Shown: piece by piece, positions 14,488-23,800 of the stretch
Numbering within the stretch: the stretch's first letter is position 1
Layout: each line of letters opens with the position of its first letter
Origin: a virus
Virus record (IMG/VR): IMGVR_UViG_3300035145_000747
Coordinates: 1-40,798 of that record
DNA: 40,798 bases
Reading direction: 5' to 3' (one strand)
Notes under the pieces: model-generated
The model's database searches: none
What the model was told of the DNA's origin: nothing
Seen by the model: only the letters and a program-made list of their open reading frames with translations
Program-made: the position numbers and the translations under genes

Positions 14488-14926
14488 ATTTGTTATCCTT
14501 CATAGAAGTACCGAAGTAGTAACCGAAGATACTAAGCACTACACCTTCTACGATACCGACCATGTGGTAAAAAAGCTCCTTGTTAGATTCTGGAATCTCT
14601 AGTGTAAGGATAGCCCATACTACTACACCGAACGCAGTAAGTCCTACAATACCCGTCAAGTTAAATAAGAAGTCAAACTTACCTGTTTTAGCAAGCTCTA
14701 CTTCTCTTCCACGTGCTGAGTCTCTATCAGCCACCTCTGCTTTATAAGCCTCTATAAGGTCGTTGTGTAGCTTTTCTTTCTCTTCTGGGGTGATAGTGCT
14801 ATCAGAGTCGATAATCGTTTTAAGAGCCTCTAATGGACCTCCTGTAAGGGCAGCACCTGCAAGCTCTGGTAATTTCCTCATAAAGAACTTACCTACTGCA
14901 GTGTCTTTAAACTTCTTCTTAGCCAT
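14486..14926 (-). CDS. Holin-like membrane protein, 146 aa
   Basis: A Lys-rich N-terminus is followed by an Ala/Gly/Pro helix, an acidic cytoplasmic region (about 40-80) and two hydrophobic segments (about 86-108 and 119-139). The tail is short and charged. Size and topology fit the '3TM holin' type found in many phages. It is the last of a cluster of membrane, coiled-coil and lipoprotein genes after an M15 endolysin. Holin function is inferred from topology and place, not shown by a specific motif. Confidence 0.65.
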   Translation of the reverse strand: MAKKKFKDTAVGKFFMRKLPELAGAALTGGPLEALKTIIDSDSTITPEEKEKLHNDLIEAYKAEVADRDSARGREVELAKTGKFDFLFNLTGIVGLTAFGVVVWAILTLEIPESNKELFYHMVGIVEGVVLSIFGYYFGTSMKDNK

Positions 14927-15179
14927 TTGGTTCAGTTGTTTTGGAGATTAGTTTCTTTCCACCTCTTAACCTTATGGTAACATAATCAGTCGTTAGTTTT
15001 TTTTTGATGACTATTTCAATATCGTTGTTAGAGTATTGCTTCTGAATTACATTGATGATTGGATTATCATCTGTTGATTCAAGCCACTCCGTTCTGTCCG
15101 TGATATCTTCAGTCTTAACTACGTGACTGCTCGCACATGATGCGAGTGCTACGAAGATTAGAAGGGTTAGTTTTTTCAT
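14919..15179 (-). CDS. Small lipoprotein, possible outer-membrane spanin partner
   Basis: An 86-residue protein with a lipoprotein signal: MKK, a hydrophobic stretch, then the lipobox LASC with Cys15. The mature part is charged and beta-like. It overlaps the upstream TM/coiled-coil gene by 4 nt. A lipoprotein paired with an inner-membrane coiled-coil protein is the arrangement of two-component spanins, which fuse the membranes at lysis. The mature length and the lack of Pro-richness are not typical of Rz1, so this is tentative. An A9 run (14997-15005 on the complementary strand) lies in the gene. Confidence 0.55.
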   Translation of the reverse strand: MKKLTLLIFVALASCASSHVVKTEDITDRTEWLESTDDNPIINVIQKQYSNNDIEIVIKKKLTTDYVTIRLRGGKKLISKTTEPNG

Positions 15180-15457
15180 TTTTCTTTTATTAACTCTTTA
15201 AGTCGAGCTATATCCTTACGGACTCGCTCTCTTTCTAGTTTAAATTCTAGCACCTCGTTTTCTAAGGTTCTTATATCTGGGAAGACATAGTTGTTCTGAT
15301 TAAAACGTAAGCTACTTATTTCGTCTTCTGCCTCCTTAACTCTGTTCTCAAGTCCGAGATAGATGTAAACAGCAGACCCGACCAATATAATGATTTGTAT
15401 AAGCCATTTAATATTAATCGAAAGCGAGCTATCATCGTTTATCTTTGGTGCTGTCAT
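15176..15457 (-). CDS. TM plus coiled-coil protein, possible inner-membrane spanin
   Basis: 93 residues: a short N-terminal cytoplasmic part, one transmembrane segment (about 17-36, containing WLIQIIILVG), then a charged coiled coil to the end (about 38-93, rich in Glu, Arg and Leu). This is the topology of an i-spanin. The neighbouring downstream gene is a lipoprotein. The next upstream gene has the same TM/coiled-coil build, so one of the two may have another role. Start overlaps the upstream stop by 4 nt. Confidence 0.55.
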   Translation of the reverse strand: MTAPKINDDSSLSINIKWLIQIIILVGSAVYIYLGLENRVKEAEDEISSLRFNQNNYVFPDIRTLENEVLEFKLERERVRKDIARLKELIKEK

Positions 15458-15768
15458 TTATTTTTAAGTCGTTCATTCTCCTTCTCAAGAAAATCAACCT
15501 TGACTCTCAACGCATGTACTTCTGCTGTTAGTTGTAATACTTGCTCTCGTAATTCATCCTTCTCTTCACCGTTCTGTGAGAGTAATGCTTCGAGATTTCG
15601 TACTCTATGTTTTAAATCGTCTCTGTATTGCACGCTGTCTGAGTTCTTAAGTTCGTCTTTCCTATCTTGTGATTTGGTTTTAATACGTGTCTCCATGTAC
15701 TTCCATATAGCACCAGAACCTAAAACACCTATGATAGTTAATATGATTTGTACTACACTACCATCCAT
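15454..15768 (-). CDS. TM plus coiled-coil protein, 104 aa
   Basis: The frame is open from 15816, but the ATG at 15768 (MDGSVVQIIL) puts the transmembrane segment (about 4-22) at the N-terminus and reduces the overlap with the upstream membrane gene to 11 nt. The rest is a Lys/Glu/Arg/Leu-rich coiled coil (about 35-104). It is like the next gene in architecture. Candidate spanin, or a scaffolding/tethering protein of the lysis cassette. Confidence 0.6.
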   Translation of the reverse strand: MDGSVVQIILTIIGVLGSGAIWKYMETRIKTKSQDRKDELKNSDSVQYRDDLKHRVRNLEALLSQNGEEKDELREQVLQLTAEVHALRVKVDFLEKENERLKNK

Positions 15769-16141
15769 CTTTTTGTAATTTTTCGTTAAACACTCTTGTT
15801 GCATTCCAAAAAGCAAACAACATAATGATTACCCATCCCGTTCTTGAACCTACCATTAACCCTTCAACGCTTAGATTGATAACCGTCATCACCGCAATTA
15901 GTGCAGCAATCTGTACTGCGAGTAATCTCATCTTGAGAGTTCCGTTCCAGAGAACAGACCATAACTGAAAGCTTCCTGCTCCGATAGCACCAAGTATAAA
16001 TAACACAGATGGCGTGTCGAACTCAGAGATTAGTGCTGCAGGTAAGCATAGTATGTGGCAGAATGCGATTAGAACTTCATTAGGTTCACTATCTGAGAAC
16101 CAGAAAATTTCTTTAAATCTTTTAATTCCTTTACTTCTCAT
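15758..16141 (-). CDS. Polytopic membrane protein, 127 aa
   Basis: Four hydrophobic segments can be seen (about 24-42, 45-65, 71-89 and 100-118), joined by short loops, with basic ends. The first part (MRSKGIKRFKEIFWFS) is amphipathic. It begins at the stop of a tiny upstream gene (ATGA). Possible second holin, antiholin or membrane accessory; no diagnostic motif. Confidence 0.65.
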   Translation of the reverse strand: MRSKGIKRFKEIFWFSDSEPNEVLIAFCHILCLPAALISEFDTPSVLFILGAIGAGSFQLWSVLWNGTLKMRLLAVQIAALIAVMTVINLSVEGLMVGSRTGWVIIMLFAFWNATRVFNEKLQKDGW

Positions 16142-16248
16142 AGCATTGAGATTGTTTCAATGAATGCAACCTTGATGCGAATCCACAAACGTTTGCACCA
16201 AGGAAGTTCCTTGAACTCTACTGTATCAAATATTGGATGCTTCTCCAT
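16138..16248 (-). CDS. Tiny protein, 36 aa, coupled to membrane gene
   Basis: Read by hand in the gap. It starts MEKHPIFDTVEFKELPWCKR and ends with the amphipathic helix LWIRIKVAFIETISML. Its TGA overlaps the ATG of the four-span membrane gene. The helical tail could lie on the membrane. Function unknown; the coupled overlap is the main support. Confidence 0.5.
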   Translation of the reverse strand: MEKHPIFDTVEFKELPWCKRLWIRIKVAFIETISML

Positions 16249-16276
16249 ACGTCAAAGATATGGATATGCGAGTAAC

Positions 16277-16537
16277 TTACTCTTGACCAGAGTACTTCTC
16301 CCAATAGTAAATATAAAGCTGAGTCACCTTGTCGTGTAGTCTACCGTCTTGAGGGTACGCTTCGGGAGAGATGTTATTGGTCTGTCCGTTGTGTATTACA
16401 ATATGGCAAGGTGGATATGGACCAGACTGTGTAGGCTGTAGTGTTATCTTGATTTCATTAGCGAAGCACCAAGATATAGCCTCGTGGTATTTAGGATGAA
16501 AGTAAGTGGAAGGCTGTCTGGATTGTTTCTTAGGCAT
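16277..16537 (-). CDS. Hypothetical protein, 86 aa
   Basis: A soluble protein with a basic N-terminus (MPKKQSRQP), a His/Cys-containing middle (AISWCFANEI, PPCHIVIHNG) and an aromatic C-terminal helix (LYIYYWEKY). No conserved active site or zinc-binding pattern is certain. The start overlaps the end of the tiny gene 16530-16628 by 8 nt. Unknown function. Confidence 0.65.
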   Translation of the reverse strand: MPKKQSRQPSTYFHPKYHEAISWCFANEIKITLQPTQSGPYPPCHIVIHNGQTNNISPEAYPQDGRLHDKVTQLYIYYWEKYSGQE

Positions 16538-16628
16538 TCTTGGTAAAGTCGAACTCTAATGTAACAAAAAGTAGTTCGAGTACCAAGGTATTTGACATAA
16601 AAATATAGCTGATTCCTAGGGCAACCAT
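16530..16628 (-). CDS. Tiny hydrophobic peptide, 32 aa
   Basis: Found in a 110-nt gap. It starts MVALGISYIFMSNTL and is hydrophobic to about residue 23, with an acidic tail ending FTKNA. The stop overlaps the start of the next gene by 8 nt. It fits a membrane peptide. The small size makes this less sure than its neighbours. Confidence 0.45.
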   Translation of the reverse strand: MVALGISYIFMSNTLVLELLFVTLEFDFTKNA

Positions 16629-16647
16629 CCCCTTGTTTAAAAAGCTT

Positions 16648-16908
16648 CTAACCTTCATAAGATGTATAGTTCATTTCGTGGTCGTTCTTACACATCGAAT
16701 ATACAATAGAAATATTATCTAGTGCCTGCTCCATCTTAGAAGCCATGTAAGAGCTTATCTCTTTCTTGTTAGCAATGTATGGCTCAAGCATTGTAATCTT
16801 CTTAGCGAGCTGATTAAAATCATCTTGGAAAGCCTTCGCATCTGGCTTGGCTTCCTTCATCATTTCACTGAAGGCATCTTGTGCCATCTTTAATTTCTTT
16901 GCATTCAT
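16648..16908 (-). CDS. Hypothetical helical protein, 86 aa
   Basis: An all-helical, lysine- and methionine-rich protein with heptad-like spacing through its length and an acidic, Tyr-ending C-terminus. It starts 1 nt after the stop of the basic protein gene. The 19 nt between its stop and the upstream ATG of the next tiny gene leave no room for a promoter. No family recognised; possible virion or lysis accessory. Confidence 0.6.
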   Translation of the reverse strand: MNAKKLKMAQDAFSEMMKEAKPDAKAFQDDFNQLAKKITMLEPYIANKKEISSYMASKMEQALDNISIVYSMCKNDHEMNYTSYEG

Positions 16909-16909
16909 A

Positions 16910-17344
16910 CTACATCTTCTTTTTTTGGTTCTGATATCTTCTAGACAATCTCTTAGCTTTACGTAGCTTACCTGCTTTCAAAGCATCCATACCTTTCTTT
17001 CTAATGTTAGCTCCTTTTTGAGCAGCTTTCTTTTGTTTAGCGGTTTTAGTAGTAGCTCGCTTAGTAATTTTACCAGCTACAGGAGCAGCGATAGGACTAA
17101 CAGCAACATCTTTCTTGATTGCATTAAGACGTTTAGCCCTAGGTCTTGTTTCTATTTTCTTCGAATCAGAAGCAACAGTAACAGGGCTAAGAGTTTCTAC
17201 TCTTGGCTTTTGTTTTGCTTTCTCTCTAGCAATGATTGCATCGTTATACTTCTTCCAATCAGCAGCAGTCTTTAGATTTTTCTCTGGGGTAAATCTAGAG
17301 CCGTACTTTTTATTTAGCTTGATAGTGTTGTTTCTATCTGACAT
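16910..17344 (-). CDS. Highly basic, Lys/Arg/Ala-rich protein, 144 aa
   Basis: About one third of residues are Lys or Arg, with Ala/Thr/Pro-rich low complexity in the middle (about 45-110) and a KAKRLSRRYQNQKKKM end. There is no fold motif. Such sequences are histone H1-like and bind DNA non-specifically, for example as DNA-condensing or virion-packaged proteins. The 40 nt upstream hold no clear promoter. Role inferred from composition. Confidence 0.6.
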   Translation of the reverse strand: MSDRNNTIKLNKKYGSRFTPEKNLKTAADWKKYNDAIIAREKAKQKPRVETLSPVTVASDSKKIETRPRAKRLNAIKKDVAVSPIAAPVAGKITKRATTKTAKQKKAAQKGANIRKKGMDALKAGKLRKAKRLSRRYQNQKKKM

Positions 17345-17384
17345 ACCGTTTATTTTTTATAAAGATATGTAGTTGTAGTCGTAT

Positions 17385-17849
17385 TTATTCGAACGGCAGG
17401 TACGAGGTCTTACCATCTACTCGCACTGCTCGCAACACCTTGTTTTTGTTATTTCCCTTCTGGTAACTTACATGCACCCAGTCAGGATTAGTGTCGTCTC
17501 CGAACTCCCATATTAGCTGGTTAAACTCTAGATATTTCTTAATCATATTGAATATCATAGCGTTAGTAATGGGTGAGTTTCGGTTGTCTTGGTCGAGGTC
17601 TAAAGCGAATCCAAAACAATGCTCGCTTGTCTCGCTTCCACCGATTGCACGGTTCAAACCAGGAGACCTGTATCCTGATGAGATATAGATTGGACACTCA
17701 AAGTATTCTCGTATAGGTTGGAAGATACACTCTGCTGTTTGCTTTAGGTTAGCTATTATCTTTTCGTTAGGGGTATTGTCAATCCCCAAGCGAGTAGCAG
17801 TATTAGATTTAACCACTTCTGATAACGATAGATTCTTTGATAGTTTCAT
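17385..17849 (-). CDS. M15-family peptidase endolysin
   Basis: A 154-residue Peptidase_M15_3-type protein. Zinc ligands and catalytic residues are visible: SEHCFGFALD with H77 and D84, WEFGDD with E115, and the final His in WVHVSY (H126). The Arg of SGYRSP (R61) is also conserved. These enzymes cut peptidoglycan cross-links (D-Ala/L-Ala carboxypeptidase-like or endopeptidase). No signal peptide, so release needs the downstream holin-like proteins. It begins 1 nt after the stop of the giant protein. Confidence 0.88.
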   Translation of the reverse strand: MKLSKNLSLSEVVKSNTATRLGIDNTPNEKIIANLKQTAECIFQPIREYFECPIYISSGYRSPGLNRAIGGSETSEHCFGFALDLDQDNRNSPITNAMIFNMIKKYLEFNQLIWEFGDDTNPDWVHVSYQKGNNKNKVLRAVRVDGKTSYLPFE

Positions 17850-17850
17850 C

Positions 17851-20800
17851 TTAGTCTATTACGCTTTTAAACTTAGGCTTCTTTCTTTTCTTAGGTTTCT
17901 TTTCTTCTTCGTTCATACGTTGAAGTGTATATAAGCCAGACATGATGTCTCCAGAGAAAGGAATACCTTGATAGATGACTGCTGTCTTTAAGATTTCTAA
18001 GAATAGTTCTTGTGCATCTTCTTTTTCTAATTCACCTTGAGCTGCATCTAATGCAGTTTCAACAGATTTCTTAGCAAGCATTACGGGTTCTCCAATAATA
18101 GGAACTGTCTGTCTAAGTAGGAAGTTAGAACCAGATAATCTCTGTGCGAATTTATTCAATCCTTCTAGCACAGTTAAGTCTTCTTGGTCCATATATCTAA
18201 TAGTTCCTCTCACCGCACCAGACACTAAACCATATCCGATAGCAGGTGCTCTACCTATACTTGATAATAAAACAAATTCAGCAACCGCTTGCTTAGCTGC
18301 AGTCGTCCACTCTCTTTCCTCTTCCTCATCTGCGAGTCCAACACCTAAGAATAATTGCTGCCATAGCAGGCTCATTAGGTGACTAGTTCCAACTGCATAG
18401 ATAATACTCGCTGCACTCGCACCCGCTAATCTTCTAGCAGCTTCTTCTTTAGTCATCGTTCCACCTTCAATACCGAAACGACCATCAAGCAAACTTCTTA
18501 CTGCATTACGGTTTGATTCGTAGTAGAACGTTCTGAAGGTTCTGAACATATTCTGTAAGTACTTCATAGTACCTTTATTTCTAAGAGCTTTTTGATTCAT
18601 ATCAAAAGCTCCACCTGCAAAACTTTCTTTAAGGAATACATCAGCGTAGTTACCCGCTTCTTTCATTGCGAGTCTATTCTGAATAAACAAGTCTGCGTCT
18701 GTAAGCATTGCTGAGCTATACTCAATTCCAGTTATCTCCTGGAATCTTTCCTTGAAGATTGCGTTCCATGCTACCGCTCCAATCTTGGTATCGGACATTC
18801 TAACAATCTTATCTCCAAAGTTCTTGATGCCTGTTTGTATTTCACCAAGTCTATTCATAGCATTCTTAAATGCTACGTATGCCTCTCTGAACTCACCGTC
18901 TTTCTTCCTAACCTTATCCCATATACTAGGAGTTTGTTTTGCTCCAGTGATTCTTTCAGCCCCAATCCCCTCCGCAGAGTAGAAAGCTTTACCTGTCTTA
19001 TTGAAACGCTCTCTGTGAGCAGAGCCTATCTTATCCATGATAGTTCTTGTCTCATTCATTGTAGCATTACCTATGTTCTCTTTAGAATTAAGAACCATAG
19101 CTCTAGCTACTGTAGGACTAGCTATCGAAACTAAAGCAGCGTTTGAGAATAATTCTATAAACCTTCTCGCTGATGCGAGGTATGTAGTATACGTACCTGC
19201 TAACATCTTCTGGATAAACCTCTCTGCCATATTGGTTGGTCTATCCATCTTGTACTCAAAGCTATTAATGATACGTTGTCTGATATCATTCTTAAGTGCC
19301 ACTGCGAGTACTTGAGTCTCGGCATCTCCAAGCTTAGCGAGTATGTTTAGTTGAGCTTGTATGTTTCTAAACTCTTCCCCTAAGTGATATGCTGATAGTA
19401 CTTCGTTAGTTGCGTAGTTAGCAGCAAACATTAAATCAAACACAGGCTCTCTACCACCCTGTAGTTTTCTTAAAGTACCATCTGTATTTCGGTATGACTG
19501 ACGACTAATACTTGTCTTGGCAAAACCTAGAGTGTTAGCACTATCTGTATTGAGTAACGACTCAATCATATCTGCTTTCACTTCTCCTGTATTAGCATTC
19601 TCTTTCGTAGCTACATATATATAGTTATCAAATACTTCTACTTGTGTTTTGTTTTGGAACTCTTGTAGGTGTCTAACTCTGTCTCTACTGTCTCGCATTC
19701 TTTTAGATACAAAGTCTATAATCCCCATCCCAGATTCTTTAGTAGCACCCGTCATTGCTCCCATGAATTTTAAGAAGCGTTCTACTTTCTGGATATCAAG
19801 TGTATTGTTTTCTAGCTTAAAGTCTTCAAATAATTCTAAGTATCTATTATTCTCTACGTTGTTCTTGTTCTTGATTGAAGCAATTAAAGACTCATATAGT
19901 TTAGGGACTTTATTAGAACCTGGGTTAGATAAGTACTGCTTCTCAATAAGGTACATGTGCCCAAGCATGTTCACGTCTGAATTAGTATACTGTGTACCTT
20001 CGAATCTTGCAATAGGTTTTACCTTCGCAAACTTCTCATTGTACTTAGCAATATCTATCTCTCTCTGAGACTCGATAACTGAGAATGATTTTGATATCTG
20101 ATTGTATAGAATAGGAATAACCTTATCTACTTGACGCTTGAAGAAAGGCATAGCACCAGTAGTGGTTCTCTTTTGAAGAGCATCCATCTCAGACTTAGTT
20201 AGTTCTTCTGATGGAGTAGTAAGCTCTCTCGCTTCACGAACAGCTACTCGCTCTTTGATAAGTCTCCCATTCGCATCTACCATGATGCTCATGTTTCCAA
20301 CCTTATCTGCTAACTCAACAGCATTTACTGCAGCCTCAAACTTTCTAATGATGCCGTAAGCCATTGGCGGTAGGTATCCGTGCTGTAATGATTGTATTGT
20401 TTGGAAAAGTCTACGCACCTCGCTGTACTCCATGTAATCCTCCAGGACTTTTATCTCAGTCTCAGAGAACTTAGGCTTGATGATAGCTAGTATCTTGTCT
20501 AGAACTTTCTCACTCGCATAAATATCTCCCTGAATATATTTTCTTGGGATACCTCTCTGGAAGTATCTCTTAGATGATTCTACTAAACCAGAAACAACAT
20601 TCTTGTTTCGTAGGTCGTTTCGAGCCATGTTAGTTATAGACTTTCTGTTTGATTTAAGAATCTTTACAAAGTCCTCACCTCCGTCTAGCTTCTCAGCGAT
20701 AGCCTCCATGTGAGTATCTGTAAGGTCTAGTTGTTCTACACTAATCTTCTTATATCCTGCAGCAGCGAGCTCATCTCTTTGTTGTAGTAATATCTCTGTA

Positions 20801-23800
20801 GCAGAACGCACAATATCATTCTTAACTAGAGCTTCTCTTCCTTCGTATTTAGTTCCTGTCATTCGGTCTGAGAACTTAGTGTTCTTCAGTCCGCTCAAGT
20901 ATACTTCTGAAGCGTATCCTCTAATCTCAGATATGTTTTCTTTAACAAACTCTAAATCAGTTTCAGTAAACTCTTGTACGTCAAACTCAATAAACGCATC
21001 ACGTATTGCATCGATTGCTTCTTGGTCAGATGTGTATCCAGCTGGGTCTTCATCTATAGATGCGAGTAATATGCGAGCGTATTCTACTACCTTGTCGTGA
21101 GTAGTAAAATCTAGAGCTTCTCTGATTTTCTCTGCTAATTGAAGTGCAGGCTCTAGTTGCTTAGGCAACGGCATTACTTGTCTAACTAGCTCTGGCACTA
21201 CCTTGTTATATTCCTTAACTAAGTCTAAGCCTATAGTAGCACCTGTGTTGGGGTTTATCAATCCCCCAAGCTCATTAATATCTACAGTAGTTAGTATTCC
21301 TAACTTACCATAATACATAGAACCAACTCTTCTTGGAGTTAGTCGTTTCTTAAATTCTTGTTGAATTGATTCAGCAGGACGTATGATGTTCTGCCTTGTA
21401 GCTTTCGTGTGCTTAATTTGAGCAAGAGATTGTCCGAAAGGACGAATAGGGGATTGACCTAATACTTCGGTGATTGCGTCACGAAGGTCTTTCCTTCCAG
21501 CTCCTTGGTTTTGTTCTTTGCTCCGATACTCTCTAAGAATTGTTTCATAGTCTCCTTCTGAGATGAAGTCGACATCGGCTTCGTAGAACTCTGTAGATTG
21601 GATTTTTGATTTGTAGGTTTCATAAAATGATTTTACTCTTTGTACGTCTCCGTCTTGAGCGAAGATAGTAATTATTCTTCTATCAGTATCATAAGACAAT
21701 CCAATAACACCTTCAGCTCTTAAATCAGTAACAGCTTTAACAGCGTCTTTCTCGTTCTTAAATACTATATCTATTGATGTAGATTCTCCGCCTTCTTTGA
21801 CTCTAGATACTATAGTAGCTTCTTGTGGTTCAGCTACCAATCCCATATAAGCAGCGAAGGCTCGAATATCTCCAGCATTACCTTTTACATCTAGGTTGTT
21901 AGAGTATTCAAGAGCACCTTCCCATATACCAATATTGGTTGTAAGATTAGATACGGTAAGATTAAACATCTTAGCTGCATCAATAAATTTCTTTCTGTAG
22001 GTTTTAAATATTTTTCCGTTCTTAATATCAATGATATCTTTTACGGTAGGGTTATTGCCTTTGTATTTTTCAGCGAAGAACTCTGGGAATACACGTATAG
22101 GTGCAGCAGTTACTCTTGATTGAGTAACATCATCTTCAACGAAAGGTCTAGCTTCGACTCCTTCCAAAGTAACTTCTTCTACTACATCAGCTCCTCTACG
22201 CTCCGCATAGTAGTACACGTTAGTTGCGTCTAAAGGAATACTAGGAAGTATATCTCTTGCGTTTACAAACGCTTCAACAACACCATCAGCCTTACCGCTA
22301 ATAGCAAAAGGATAAGCTTTATGCTCTGCAGCCTTAGGCATTTTTCTTACCTCTACTCCTATCTCTTCAAGCTGAGAAATAGTTTGACGACTTACTTTAC
22401 CAAACTCTGCTTCATTTACAAACAGCACTTTGCCTGGAGTAACTACAGTTACTAAGTCTCCTTCCTTAGCCTCGGTAGTTATGTCTTCCGATGCGAGCGA
22501 TACGAGTTGTCCTCGAGTAGGCATACCATAAGTGTTCTGCATAACACTCTTACGTGGAGTACCTGTAACATCTGGGAATACTAGTAAGAAGAATTGTCTG
22601 TACGTTGCAAAGTCCATACCAGAAACATAATCAGTAAGCTCCTGAAGAGAAGTCATTGCTTTTACATCTGATTGGAACTTAGCGTATATTGGGTTTTTTC
22701 CTGTGTATAACAATGCATCTGATAAATCAGACATAAACTGATTGACATCAAAAGATTTTAATATATCTTCTACTATGCCCTCTTCTCCGAATATCATATC
22801 TCGAATCTCTCTGTTTGCATACAGAGAAGATTCTTTAGATGACAAGAACAATCCAAGCTTTTGAATGTTGTTTGAGTTTATCTTCTTAAGTACACCTACT
22901 GCCTTACCTAAACCAGCAAACGCTGCTACGATTCCTGCTTCATTTACAGGTCTCAGGAATGGATGTAGTACCCCTCCCATAAGGTCTTTCTTAACAGTCT
23001 TATTTCTAGTGATAGGGTTAGTATACTCTACATCTCCAGTGCGTAAGTTGTCATAGACTATCGGCTCCATTGTGTTGCCTGCTATACTTGATAGTTCAAT
23101 AATTGGAACATTATCTATAATCTCTGTCCTGTTTCTTACCTTAATCTTATTGATAGGCACACCTTTTATGTCTATCCTAGCTACTACACCTACGTCTCTT
23201 ATTTGTCTTCCTGTAGCGAATGCTTCACTTATATTCTTAATAAAGTCTTCTAAGTTAGATTTATTATCTCCGATTACAATCCCCTTGTCTAATCCTAAAG
23301 CATCAAGGATTCTCATGAAGAAGTCTTTGATTCGCTGAGGTATTGTTCTCTTTTCTTTTAAAGATTTAAGTGCTGCTCTAGCTATAGCATCAACAACAGC
23401 TTCCTCCTGCATTACGTTTTTAACATCCTCTTCACCTAAATATTGACTCACAAACTTTTTAATACCTGGTATTTGCAAGGCTTCTTGCTCAAGTTTGTTT
23501 GCGAGCTCTGTGTTGTTAATTAAAATTCTTTTAGCTATTGGATGAACAAACTCGTGAACCAGAACTCTTTCTGGAGCAGTCTCTTCACTAAGTATTATGG
23601 TATTAGAGTCTATATCATAATAACCACCTGGCACTTCTTCTGTTCTTCCTTCAACTAGGGTTTCTAGTTCTTTTAATTGAGCTGCAGTTTTATAAAACAC
23701 AACTCGCATAGGCGAGTCAATAAAGTCTGTAGTGCCTCTAAAATTTCTTGTAGCTCTAAGTAGTTTTCTAGCAAACTTAAGCTTAGGGGATTGCTTCTCA

